Assembly: GCA_022573605.1 (NCBI GenBank) | Contig: JACZTQ010000039.1 | Span: 1-15,231 of the forward strand | DNA: 15,231 bases | Reading direction: 5' to 3' | Source of the DNA: Pseudomonadota bacterium | GTDB lineage: Bacteria; Pseudomonadota; Alphaproteobacteria; Rhodobacterales; Rhodobacteraceae | In this document: one piece after another, positions 7,384-13,901 of the stretch | How positions within the stretch are numbered: the first letter of the stretch is position 1 | Layout of the letters: each line of letters starts with the position of its first letter | Program-made: the position numbers and the translations under genes | Notes under the pieces: generated by a model | Seen by the model: only the letters and a program-made list of their open reading frames with translations | The model's database searches: none | What the model was told of the DNA's origin: nothing

Positions 7384-7452
7384 GGCGGACAATCATCTCC
7401 GCCCTACCGGGCGGCGCCGCGCTGCTTGGTAGGGCGGAGATGATTGTCCGCC
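7384..7452. terminator. Bidirectional terminator: perfect 25-bp inverted repeat between convergent genes
   Basis: Arms at 7384-7408 and 7428-7452 are exact 25-base reverse complements separated by 19 bases. The repeat sits between the stop of the P450 gene (7347) and the leftward stop of the BamE-like gene (7467), so it probably ends both transcripts. Each arm also contains a smaller hairpin (GGCGGA/TCCGCC). The arm shares GGGCGGACAATCAT with the hairpin at 47-72, which suggests a dispersed repeat family recruited as a terminator. No T tract follows. Confidence 0.7.
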
Positions 7453-7466
7453 GCGCCCGGCCGCGC

Positions 7467-7916
7467 CTACTCTTCGAGGAGCTGCTCGCCGGTCAGCGTG
7501 CCGAGGTTGCCGAGAAGCTGTTGCAGGATGGTCAGCTCGCGGCCATGGGTCGGCGTGGTCCGGGTTTGCAGGTTGATGATGCGGCCGGCCTCGAGCCCGT
7601 AGACATGCACCCCGGACACCACGTCATTGGCGTCGAACTGGACCGAGACGATGCGCCGGTCGGTCACCGCCGGGGCGTGGTACAAATTATGTTCGACCGT
7701 CGTCGCGACGTAATACCAGCCGGTGCTGGTGAACACGCCGGTGGTCGAGGGCCGGCCGATCTTGCGCCGGACCGAGCCGCGGGTGTCGGTTCCGGCCGTG
7801 ATCCCGGCCAACAGTGCATCATCGGGAGCATAACCGTGGTTCTTGACCGCCGGCGCACAGCCGGACAGCGCAGCGCCGATCATCGCCGCCAGAACCAGAC
7901 CCGCCACTCGCTTCAT
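7467..7916 (-). CDS. BamE/SmpA-OmlA family outer-membrane lipoprotein
   Basis: A 149-residue lipoprotein with signal MKRVAGLVLAAMIGAALSGC (lipidated Cys20). It is followed by a compact domain with GYAPDDALLAGITAGTDTRGSVRRKIGRPSTTGVF, the pattern of BamE-like proteins (a helical start with a "G.s..ev...lG.Ps" core, then beta strands GWYYVATT and RRIVSVQFDANDVVSGVHVYGLEAG). BamE stabilises the beta-barrel assembly machine that inserts outer-membrane proteins. The ATG at 7916 has AGGAGGG about nine bases upstream. An in-frame ATG at 7937 overlaps that site and is less likely. The C-terminal 40 residues are helical and extend past the domain. It is divergent from the DUF177 gene. Confidence 0.85.
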   Translation of the reverse strand: MKRVAGLVLAAMIGAALSGCAPAVKNHGYAPDDALLAGITAGTDTRGSVRRKIGRPSTTGVFTSTGWYYVATTVEHNLYHAPAVTDRRIVSVQFDANDVVSGVHVYGLEAGRIINLQTRTTPTHGRELTILQQLLGNLGTLTGEQLLEE

Positions 7917-7964
7917 CACTGGGCTTCCCTCCTGCATCTCACCTGTTTCCCCTACTCCGCGGAT

Positions 7965-7992
7965 AGTCTAAATTCAAGCGACCCGGCGCCAA
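7965..7992 (-). promoter_or_regulatory. Possible sigma-70-type promoter for the BamE-like gene
   Basis: On the minus strand, TTGGCG (7992-7987) and TAGACT (7970-7965) are separated by 16 bases, about 48 bases before the ATG at 7916. The surroundings are locally AT-richer. Both boxes are only partial matches. Confidence 0.4.
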
Positions 7993-8057
7993 ATTGCCGA
8001 CGCCCGTCCGATCCCGCCGCCCAATACCCGTTCCCGATGCCGGAGGCACAAGAGAGC

Positions 8058-8636
8058 ATGAACACCACGACCTCCGCCGCCGAGCGTCCCGCCCCCTTCC
8101 GGCGGCCGATCGCGGTCGCCGGGCTGCGCCGCGACGGCGAGACACCGTTGCGCATCGCCGCCGAGCCGGACGAGCTTGCCGAACTGGCCCGCTATCTCGA
8201 TGTCGATCGAATCGACCGCCTTACCCTGGCCGGCTTCATCTCTCCCGCCGAGGACGGCGGCTGGCGGGTGCGCGGCCGGCTGGTGGCCAAGCTGGAACAG
8301 GCTTGCGTGGTCTCGCAGGTGCCGCTGCGCCGCCGCCACGACGCCGAGATCGAGCGGCTCTATCTGCCGGCGGACCGGCTCGTCACCGAGTCGGAGGTGC
8401 AGGTCTCGCACGACGACCCGGATGCGCCCGACCCCTTCACCGGCAGCATCGACCCGGCCCAGTTCGCGGTCGAGAGCCTGGTGCTGATGATCGACCCCTA
8501 TCCCCGCGCCGAAAGCGTCGAACTGGAGCGGCGCGGCTTCACCGCTCCCGGGGTCGCGCCGCTGCCCGAAGAGGCCAGCCTGCCGTTCGCCGGCCTCGCC
8601 GCGTTGAAACCCGGCTCCGGCACGGGCGATGTCTGA
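8058..8636 (+). CDS. DUF177 family protein (YceD-like)
   Basis: A 192-residue acidic protein of the YceD/DUF177 family. Members lie directly upstream of rpmF in most bacteria and have been linked to 23S rRNA accumulation. Recognisable parts are a mixed N-terminal domain, the central GRLVAKLEQACVVSQVPLRRR, where family members have their conserved "l...C.v...p" core, and the acidic stretch DDPDAPDPF followed by DPAQFAVESLVLMIDPYPRAESVE. The ATG at 8058 follows GGAGG (11 bases) and GAGAG. An ATG at 8037 would add seven residues. The frame is open far upstream through the P450 and the minus-strand gene, so that extension is not coding. The DUF177-rpmF-plsX-fabH neighbourhood makes the assignment firm. 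Confidence 0.88.
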   Translation: MNTTTSAAERPAPFRRPIAVAGLRRDGETPLRIAAEPDELAELARYLDVDRIDRLTLAGFISPAEDGGWRVRGRLVAKLEQACVVSQVPLRRRHDAEIERLYLPADRLVTESEVQVSHDDPDAPDPFTGSIDPAQFAVESLVLMIDPYPRAESVELERRGFTAPGVAPLPEEASLPFAGLAALKPGSGTGDV

Positions 8637-8686
8637 AAGCCAATACACAACACCGTGCGCCCGGCCGGCGCGAAGCGAGAAAACTC

Positions 8687-8714
8687 TTGCTCCGCTGGGC
8701 AAAAAGGTTATTTT
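8687..8714 (+). promoter_or_regulatory. Possible promoter upstream of rpmF
   Basis: TTGCTC (8687-8692) and TATTTT (8709-8714) are 16 bases apart in an AT-richer patch of the 244-base gap between the DUF177 gene and rpmF. The gap is large enough for an independent start of the rpmF-plsX-fabH transcript. The match is moderate only. Confidence 0.4.
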
Positions 8715-8880
8715 CCGCCTCTCGTTTCCCCGAATGGTTCGGCCCAGAGCGCGTCGGCCGATGATCGTGCCCGATGATCGCGCCAGATGATTGTACTGGG
8801 GAATCTACCGGGGTCGGATAATACTCCGGGCCTGCGGATCGGCCGCAGCAACTGCCCGGGCGACATGACAGAGGATAGAC

Positions 8881-9087
8881 ATGGCGGTCCAAAAGAACCG
8901 GAAGACCCGGTCGAAACGCAACATGCGCCGCTCACACGACGCCCTGAGAGCCGTGACGAGCACCGAATGCCCGAACTGCGGCGAACTCAAACTGCCGCAC
9001 CATGTTTGCGGCGCCTGCGGCTACTACAGCGGCCGCGAGGTCGTGGCCCAGATCGCGGACGACGATCTGGACGACGACGCGGCATAA
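8881..9087 (+). CDS. rpmF: 50S ribosomal protein L32
   Basis: This 68-residue protein opens with the L32 signature MAVQKNRKTRSKRNMRRSHDAL. It has a zinc-ribbon pair CPNC (30-33) and CGAC (43-46), so it is the zinc-binding form of L32, and ends in an acidic tail DDDLDDDAA. It is part of the large ribosomal subunit near the peptidyl transferase region. A GAGG site lies about six bases before the ATG. Downstream, plsX starts 85 bases later, the usual order that couples ribosome and membrane-lipid gene expression. Confidence 0.97.
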   Translation: MAVQKNRKTRSKRNMRRSHDALRAVTSTECPNCGELKLPHHVCGACGYYSGREVVAQIADDDLDDDAA

Positions 9088-9172
9088 TCGCGCACCGATC
9101 CCGGATCGGACCCGCGCCGGTCCGTTTGGGCGGGGCTGTCCCCGCGCCGGGGCCCGCGCCAAGGATTGAGAG

Positions 9173-10255
9173 ATGAGCCGGAGCACCGTTATTTCCATCG
9201 ACGCGATGGGGGGTGACCGGGGGCCCGCCCCGATTCTGACCGGCATGGCGCACGTTCTGTCCGGCAATCGCAACCTGCATTTCATCGTCCATGGCGACGA
9301 GACCAAGCTTGTCGAGGCGCTTCGGCGGCGCGCCAGCCTGCGGGCGCATTGCGAAATCCGCCACGCCGCCCAGGTCGTCTCGATGTCGGAAAAGCCGTCG
9401 CGGGCGCTGCGCGACGGTCGCGACAGCTCGATGTGGCGCGCCATCGACACGGTGGCGCAAGGCGAGGCGAAAGTCGCGATCTCGTCGGGCAACACCGGCG
9501 CCCTGATGGCGATGGCAATCTTCATTCTGCGCAAGGCGCCGGGGATCGACCGGCCCGCCATCGCGGTGAACTGGCCGTCGCGCGCGCCGCACGGCTACAA
9601 CACCGTGCTCGACGCCGGCGCCGATGTCCGGGCCGATTCGCGCAACCTGCTGCAATACGCCGTGATGGGGGCCGAATACGCTCATCTCAACTTCGGCATC
9701 GAGCAGCCCCGAGTCGGTCTGCTGAACATCGGTACCGAGCCCGGCAAGGGTCCCCAGGACCTGCGCGACGCCGCCGCCCTGATCGAGGCCGCCGCCGGCG
9801 ACCGCTTCAGCTTCGTCGGCTTCGTCGAGGGCAACGACATCTCGAAGACCACGGCGGACGTCTTCGTCACCGACGGTTTCACCGGCAATGTCACGCTGAA
9901 GGCGGCCGAGGGAACCGCCGGTTTTATCCGCGAATCACTGCGCGACGCCTTCCGGCACAGTTTCTGGTCGCGGGCGGCCACCCTGTTCGCCGTCACCTCG
10001 CTGCAACGCATGCGTCAGCGCATCGACCCCAGGCGCGCCAATGGCGGGGTCTTCCTCGGCCTCAACGGTGCCGTGGTGAAAAGTCACGGCAGCGCCGATG
10101 CGGTCGGCTGCGCATCGGCCATCGCGCTGGCGGCAAAGATGGCCGAGACCGACTTTCCGCGCCTGGTTGCGGCACAGCTTGCCAAGCTCGACGCGGGCGG
10201 CGACACTCGGGGCGAAACTCGGGGCGATGAGCGGCGCGGAGAGAGCGGAAAATGA
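9173..10255 (+). CDS. plsX: Phosphate acyltransferase PlsX
   Basis: PlsX converts acyl-ACP and phosphate to acyl-phosphate, the donor used by PlsY to start phospholipid synthesis. It is a peripheral membrane enzyme. The 360-residue protein shows SIDAMGGDRGP (8-18), MSEKPSRALR (71-80), AKVAISSGNTGALMA (99-113), the glycine-rich LLNIGTEPGKG and DVFVTDGFTGNVTLKAAEGTA, and near the end GGVFLGLNGAVVKSHGSAD. Length is typical apart from a short hydrophilic repeat tail (GDTRGETRGDERRGESGK), encoded by near-duplicate CTCGGGGCGA units. Its stop overlaps the fabH start as ATGA, so the two are translationally coupled. Confidence 0.96.
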   Translation: MSRSTVISIDAMGGDRGPAPILTGMAHVLSGNRNLHFIVHGDETKLVEALRRRASLRAHCEIRHAAQVVSMSEKPSRALRDGRDSSMWRAIDTVAQGEAKVAISSGNTGALMAMAIFILRKAPGIDRPAIAVNWPSRAPHGYNTVLDAGADVRADSRNLLQYAVMGAEYAHLNFGIEQPRVGLLNIGTEPGKGPQDLRDAAALIEAAAGDRFSFVGFVEGNDISKTTADVFVTDGFTGNVTLKAAEGTAGFIRESLRDAFRHSFWSRAATLFAVTSLQRMRQRIDPRRANGGVFLGLNGAVVKSHGSADAVGCASAIALAAKMAETDFPRLVAAQLAKLDAGGDTRGETRGDERRGESGK

Positions 10256-11229
10256 GCGTGGTGCGTGCCAGGGCCGTGGGCTGCGGCCATTACCTGCCGG
10301 CCAGGATACTGACCAACGACGAGCTGGCCGCCCGAATCGACACCACCGACGCATGGATCCAGAGCCGGACCGGGATCCGCCGCCGCCATGTCGCCGCCGA
10401 GGGCGAGAAGACCTCGGACCTGGCGATTGCCGCCGCCCTCGACGCCCTGGCGGCGGCCGGGCTGACCGGCGCCGACATCGACGCCATCGTGCTGGCCACC
10501 GCAACCCCGGACCAGACCTTCCCCTCGACCGCGACCCGGGTCCAGCACGCCATCGGCATGCACGGCGGCTTCGCCTTCGACCTGCACGCGGTCTGCGCCG
10601 GCTTTATCTTCGGCATCGCCAACGCCAACGCGATGATCGTCTCGGGGCTGGCGCGCCGGGTGCTGGTGATCGGCGCCGAGACCTTCTCGCGGATTCTCGA
10701 CTGGAACGACCGGGCCACCTGCGTGTTGTTCGGCGACGGCGCGGGGGCGGTGATTCTCGAAGCCGCCGAGGGCACCGGAAGCGTCGCGGACCACGGCGTG
10801 CTGGGCGCCTGCCTGCATTCCGACGGCGCCCATAACGACCTGCTCTATGTTTCCGGCGGCCCCTCGACCACCCAGGATACCGGCTACCTGAGAATGGAGG
10901 GGCGCGAGGTCTTCCGCCACGCCGTGGTCAAGCTGGCCGAGGTGGCCGACGAGGTGATGGAGAAGGTTGGTGTCACCGGCTCGGATGTCGACTGGATCGT
11001 GCCGCATCAGGCGAACCTGCGAATCATCGAGAGCACGGCGAAAAAGGCTGGCGTACCAATGGCAAAGGTCGTCGTGACGGTCCACGACCACGGCAACACC
11101 TCGGCCGCGTCGATCCCGCTGGCGCTGTCGATCGCCGTTGGCGACGGCCGGATAAGGCCCGGAAACCTGCTGCTGATGGAGGCCATCGGCGGTGGCCTCG
11201 CATGGGGCTCGGCGCTGCTGCGTTGGTAA
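10252..11229 (+). CDS. fabH: 3-oxoacyl-ACP synthase III (KAS III)
   Basis: FabH starts fatty-acid elongation by condensing acetyl-CoA (or another primer) with malonyl-ACP. In the 325-residue protein the catalytic triad is intact: Cys115 in HAVCAGF, His252 in PHQANLRII and Asn282 in GNTSAASIPLAL. The start TGIRRRHVA and the C-terminal GGGLAWGSALLRW are also family hallmarks. The ATG overlaps the plsX stop by four bases (ATGA). Translation coupling with PlsX ties the first steps of fatty-acid and phospholipid synthesis together. No terminator is obvious before the ihfA promoter region. Confidence 0.97.
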   Translation: MSVVRARAVGCGHYLPARILTNDELAARIDTTDAWIQSRTGIRRRHVAAEGEKTSDLAIAAALDALAAAGLTGADIDAIVLATATPDQTFPSTATRVQHAIGMHGGFAFDLHAVCAGFIFGIANANAMIVSGLARRVLVIGAETFSRILDWNDRATCVLFGDGAGAVILEAAEGTGSVADHGVLGACLHSDGAHNDLLYVSGGPSTTQDTGYLRMEGREVFRHAVVKLAEVADEVMEKVGVTGSDVDWIVPHQANLRIIESTAKKAGVPMAKVVVTVHDHGNTSAASIPLALSIAVGDGRIRPGNLLLMEAIGGGLAWGSALLRW

Positions 11230-11285
11230 CAATTCGCAACTAAAGTTCTACCTTAAGTTCCGAAATTTTATCCAAGCCATTGACA

Positions 11286-11315
11286 TTGACTCGTTTTCCC
11301 AATTTCCGTTACAAT
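11286..11315 (+). promoter_or_regulatory. Sigma-70-type promoter of ihfA
   Basis: TTGACT (11286-11291) and TACAAT (11310-11315) are 18 bases apart, in the AT-rich gap of 139 bases between fabH and ihfA. A start near 11322 would give a leader of about 46 bases. An overlapping TTGACA at 11280 is too far from the -10 box (24 bases). Confidence 0.7.
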
Positions 11316-11368
11316 CACGCTACGAGGGTAGAAGCGTTGTGTAATATAACAGAAAAGGGGTTCGGACG

Positions 11369-11671
11369 ATGGTGGGTACTACGTTGACACGATCCGACCT
11401 GAGTGAAGCGGTCTATCGAGAGATCGGTTTGTCCCGGAACGAGTCCGCCGAAATGGTGGAAACGATCCTGATGAGAATCTCGAATGCCTTGGTAAAGGGC
11501 GAGAATGTAAAGATTTCTTCGTTCGGCACCTTTGCCGTGCGCGACAAGGGTGCGCGCATGGGACGCAACCCCAAAACCGGCGAAGAGGTCCCGATCGATC
11601 CGCGCCGGGTGCTGGTGTTCCGCCCGTCCCACATCATGAAGGACAGGGTCAACAGCGGGGGTGCCGGGTGA
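11369..11671 (+). CDS. ihfA: Integration host factor subunit alpha
   Basis: IHF-alpha pairs with IHF-beta to bend DNA sharply at specific sites in replication, recombination and transcription. The 100-residue HU/IHF fold is complete: TLTRSDLSEAVYREIGLSR at the N-terminus, VKISSFGTFAVRDKGAR (47-63), then the DNA-intercalating arm GRNPKTGEEVPI (65-76) with Pro68, and RRVLVFRPSHIMKDRVN. The variant fits the alpha subunit of alphaproteobacteria. GGGG lies eight bases before the ATG. The gene has its own promoter, and its stop overlaps the next gene by one base (TGATG). Confidence 0.95.
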   Translation: MVGTTLTRSDLSEAVYREIGLSRNESAEMVETILMRISNALVKGENVKISSFGTFAVRDKGARMGRNPKTGEEVPIDPRRVLVFRPSHIMKDRVNSGGAG

Positions 11672-12165
11672 TGGCTGTAACCGCTGAGTCGCTTTCCGGA
11701 GCTTCGGTGAAATCGCCCGAAGCGTTCCGGACCATCAGCGAGGTCTCGGGAGACCTCTCTCTGCCACAGCACGTTCTGCGCTTCTGGGAGACCCGGTTCG
11801 CGCAAATCAAACCGATGAAACGCGGCGGTGGCCGGCGGCTCTACCGCCCCGACCATGTCGCCCTGCTGCGCGGCATCAAGGCGCTGCTCTACGACGACGG
11901 CATGACCATCAAGGGCGTGCAGAAGGTGCTGCGCGAAAAGGGCACGAAAAACGTGATTGCGCGGGGCAGCGCCAATGCGGAACTGACGCTGGAGAGCGCC
12001 CCCGTGCCGGCCGACGCCTCGAAGCGCCTGTCGGCGCTGAAGGTTCGGGTCGAGGCCGAGCGCGCCGTCGAGGCCGCCGATGCCGGTGAAGCGGTCGATC
12101 CGCGGCGCATCCGCGCCAGCATTTCACGGCTCGAAGCGATCCTGGAGCGGCTCGAGAGCCGATAA
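11671..12165 (+). CDS. MerR-family transcriptional regulator
   Basis: This 164-residue protein has an N-terminal MerR winged helix. The recognition region is FRTISEVSGDLSLPQHVLRFWETRF (19-43), the wing is KRGGGRRLYRPDHVALLRGIK (50-70), and a dimerisation helix follows (VQKVLREKG). No metal-binding cysteines are visible. The C-terminal part is charged and ends in a likely coiled coil (RASISRLEAILERLESR). This is the ihfA-linked MerR type often found in alphaproteobacteria, with unknown target genes. The ATG at 11671 overlaps the ihfA stop as TGATG. An in-frame GTG at 11668 would add one residue. Confidence 0.9.
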   Translation: MAVTAESLSGASVKSPEAFRTISEVSGDLSLPQHVLRFWETRFAQIKPMKRGGGRRLYRPDHVALLRGIKALLYDDGMTIKGVQKVLREKGTKNVIARGSANAELTLESAPVPADASKRLSALKVRVEAERAVEAADAGEAVDPRRIRASISRLEAILERLESR

Positions 12166-12190
12166 TCCCCGCCTCCGGGGGCAGAGGCAA

Positions 12191-12217
12191 GGCGGGCTCC
12201 GCGGGGCGGGGCCCGCC
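12191..12217 (+). terminator. Possible terminator after merR
   Basis: GGCGGGC (12191-12197) and GCCCGCC (12211-12217) form a 7-bp stem with a 13-base loop, followed by GTCGTTT, 25 bases beyond the merR stop. The T-rich tail is short. Confidence 0.4.
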
Positions 12218-12254
12218 GTCGTTTCCGGCACCCTGTTCCGGGTCCGGATTTCCG

Positions 12255-12282
12255 TTGCACTGGACGCCGGAGGCGCTATAAC
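12255..12282 (+). promoter_or_regulatory. Promoter of the tRNA-Pro gene
   Basis: TTGCAC (12255-12260) and TATAAC (12277-12282) are 16 bases apart, about 15 bases before the tRNA 5' end, an ideal layout for a stable RNA gene. Confidence 0.7.
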
Positions 12283-12296
12283 CGCTCCACCTTTGT

Positions 12297-12373
12297 CGGG
12301 CCGTAGCGCAGGTTGGTAGCGCGCTTGCATGGGGCGCAAGAGGTCGTGAGTTCGAATCTCGCCGGCCCGACCA
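12297..12373 (+). tRNA. tRNA-Pro (anticodon GGG)
   Basis: The 77-nt cloverleaf is complete. The acceptor CGGGCCG pairs with CGGCCCG, then A and an encoded CCA. The D stem is GCGC/GCGC and the anticodon stem is CTTGC/GCAAG, with the loop ATGGGGC placing GGG at positions 34-36. The variable loop is AGGTC, and the T stem GTGAG/CTCGC (one G-U) closes the TTCGAAT loop. It reads proline codons CCC and CCU. The gene has its own upstream promoter and a downstream intrinsic terminator, so it is an independent unit between merR and the dCTP deaminase-like gene. Confidence 0.97.
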
Positions 12374-12380
12374 CCAAGAG

Positions 12381-12409
12381 ACGCCAGCGGCGCCGCTGCT
12401 GGCGTTTTT
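12381..12409 (+). terminator. Intrinsic terminator of the tRNA-Pro gene
   Basis: ACGCCAGC (12381-12388) pairs perfectly with GCTGGCGT (12398-12405). The stem is followed by T residues (TTTTT with the last base of the stem, then GTTT). It starts eight bases after the tRNA CCA end. Confidence 0.85.
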
Positions 12410-12429
12410 GTTTGGCGAACGGGGTTGAG

Positions 12430-13548
12430 ATGAACCATCGGGCAGAGGGCGTGATCCCGTCGCAGGAGTTGCGCGCGATGATCGCGCGGGGCGAGATCGT
12501 CGCCGACCCGATTGGACCTGGGCCGGTGCTGCCCGAGCAGGTCCAGCCCGCCAGCCTCGACCTGCGCCTCGGCCATCGCGCCTGGCGGGTGCGGGCCAGT
12601 TTCCTGGCCGGCCGGGATCGCGACGTTGCCGAGCGGCTGGCCGATTTCGCCATGCACGAGATCGATCTGGACGGCGGCGCGGTGCTGGAAACCGGCTGCG
12701 TCTATGTCGTCGAACTGGCCGAGAAGCTGGCCCTGCCGGCGGACATCGAAGCCGCCGCGAACGCCAAGAGCTCGACCGGACGGCTCGATCTGCTGACCCG
12801 GATGATCACCGACCGCTCGATCGAGTTCGACCGGGTCGCGGCGGGCTACCACGGGCCGCTCTATGCCGAGATCAGCCCCCGCACCTTCTCGGTGCTGGTG
12901 CGGCCGGGCATGCGCCTCAACCAGATCCGGTTCCGCCGCGGCGAGGCGGTGATCGACGACGCCGGGCTGCGGGCGCTCCACGCCCGCGAGCCGCTGGTCG
13001 ATGGCGAGGCGCTGATCGACGGCGGCCTGGGCTTCTCGGTCGATCTGACCCGGCGCGGGGCCACCAACATTGAGGGCGGCATCGTCGGCTGGCGGGCGCG
13101 GCGCCATTGCGGGCTGATCGACCTCGACCTGGTGAACCACTACGAGCCGGCGGAGTTCTGGGAGCCGGTCCGCCCCGGGCGCCGGGGCATCGTCATCCTC
13201 GACCCCGGCGCGTTCTACATCCTGGTCAGCCGCGAGGCGGTCAACATACCGCCCGAGACGGCCGCCGAGATGGTGCCCTACATGGCCATTGCGGGCGAGT
13301 TCCGGGTCCACTACGCGGGCTTCTTCGACCCCGGCTTCGGCCACCCCGCGACCGGCGGGGCCGGCTCGCGCGGGGTGCTCGAGGTGCGCTGCTACGAGGC
13401 CCCCTTCGCGCTCGAGCACGGCCAGATGGTCGGGCGCCTGGTCTACGAGCGCATGGCGGAAGTGCCGGACCTGCTCTACGGCGCCGGCATCGGCTCAAGC
13501 TACCAGGGCCAGGAGTTGCGGCTGTCGAAGCATTTCAAGGCGGGGTGA
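12430..13548 (+). CDS. 2'-deoxycytidine 5'-triphosphate deaminase-like protein with tandem Dcd folds
   Basis: A 372-residue protein, about twice the length of E. coli Dcd, with two Dcd/dUTPase-like modules. Module one (about 5-175) has VQPASLDLRLG (38-48), AKSSTGRLDLL (112-122), AGYHGPLYAEI with a candidate catalytic Glu147, and RPGMRLNQIRF (158-168). Module two (about 200-372) has GFSVDLTRR, FFDPGFG (298-304), RGVLEVRCYEAPFALEHGQMVGRLVYERM with Glu318 in the equivalent place, and a C-terminal GIGSSYQGQ. Dcd makes dUTP from dCTP on the route to dTMP. The paired form is known among alphaproteobacteria. The ATG at 12430 follows the tRNA terminator; only a weak GGGG/GAG site precedes it. The frame is open upstream through the tRNA, which rules out an earlier start. 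Confidence 0.88.
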   Translation: MNHRAEGVIPSQELRAMIARGEIVADPIGPGPVLPEQVQPASLDLRLGHRAWRVRASFLAGRDRDVAERLADFAMHEIDLDGGAVLETGCVYVVELAEKLALPADIEAAANAKSSTGRLDLLTRMITDRSIEFDRVAAGYHGPLYAEISPRTFSVLVRPGMRLNQIRFRRGEAVIDDAGLRALHAREPLVDGEALIDGGLGFSVDLTRRGATNIEGGIVGWRARRHCGLIDLDLVNHYEPAEFWEPVRPGRRGIVILDPGAFYILVSREAVNIPPETAAEMVPYMAIAGEFRVHYAGFFDPGFGHPATGGAGSRGVLEVRCYEAPFALEHGQMVGRLVYERMAEVPDLLYGAGIGSSYQGQELRLSKHFKAG

Positions 13549-13559
13549 GGGCAGGCAGG

Positions 13560-13575
13560 ATTTCACGCGTGAAAT
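13560..13575. repeat. Perfect 16-bp palindrome ATTTCACGCGTGAAAT
   Basis: Eight bases mirror exactly with no loop, twelve bases after the dCTP deaminase-like stop. The form is that of a dimeric repressor site rather than a terminator, since no T tract follows and a hairpin would need to open the centre. Confidence 0.6.
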
Positions 13576-13643
13576 GGGGGTCAAGTTGTTGTTTTATATA
13601 GATTATCATATTGACTGCGACATTTCGCCGCATACTTTGTGCC

Positions 13644-13693
13644 CTGAGCCAGGGATGGTGGAACAAGTTCCACCCTACGCGCGCTGAGCCAGG
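13644..13693. repeat. Small palindrome flanked by 10-bp direct repeats
   Basis: CTGAGCCAGG occurs at 13644-13653 and again at 13684-13693. The 30 bases between them hold GGTGGAAC-AA-GTTCCACC (13657-13674). The layout is that of a short REP-like insertion with a duplicated target, or of replication slippage. Confidence 0.55.
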
Positions 13694-13752
13694 TCGGACG
13701 TCCCGTCACCCGCTCGGGCACGGCCGCGAATGCCGGCAATCGGGTGTTCAAC

Positions 13753-13771
13753 GGCCATCGCCCTGGTGGCC
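13753..13771 (+). repeat. Stable hairpin in a non-coding segment
   Basis: GGCCATCG (13753-13760) can pair with TGGTGGCC (13764-13771) using two G-U pairs, around the loop CCC. It is part of a segment with no recognised gene. Confidence 0.4.
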
Positions 13772-13901
13772 AGCGAGGGTTCGGGTTGTGCCAAGACCGG
13801 GCCTTCACGTCGGCCAAGTGTCCCTCACTTTGAACCAGCCGAAGGAGGATGTTGTCGTGACTTCAGCTGATCCTGCCTCGATAATTAGAAGGCGTAGTTG
13901 T

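Larger units (their letters stand above)
13549..13901. other. Gene-free convergent region with AT-rich strip, palindromes and possible mobile-element remnant
   Basis: This is 353 bases between the dCTP deaminase-like gene and the leftward island gene. It holds a perfect 16-base palindrome (13560-13575), a sharply AT-rich strip (about 13585-13613), and a palindrome flanked by 10-base direct repeats (13644-13693). A moderately GC-rich segment (13694-13905) contains a strong hairpin (13753-13771) and a perfect SD GGAGG before a GTG that leads only into an 18-codon frame. No gene was recognised. The composition change suggests the left edge of an acquired segment. Confidence 0.55.

Noticed and set aside
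7080..8057. Long rightward extension of the DUF177 frame
   Set aside because: It overlaps the P450 end, the terminator and the leftward BamE-like gene. The frame is open only because of high GC.
11262..11283. IHF binding site for autoregulation of ihfA
   Set aside because: TATCCAAGCCATTG only resembles the WATCAANNNNTTR consensus after allowing an inserted base.
12313..12429. N-terminal extension of the dCTP deaminase-like gene
   Set aside because: The extension would translate the tRNA-Pro gene and its terminator.
13581..13817. Leftward 78-codon frame in the intergenic region
   Set aside because: It has no ribosome site or recognised domain and crosses the direct repeats. It is more likely non-coding.
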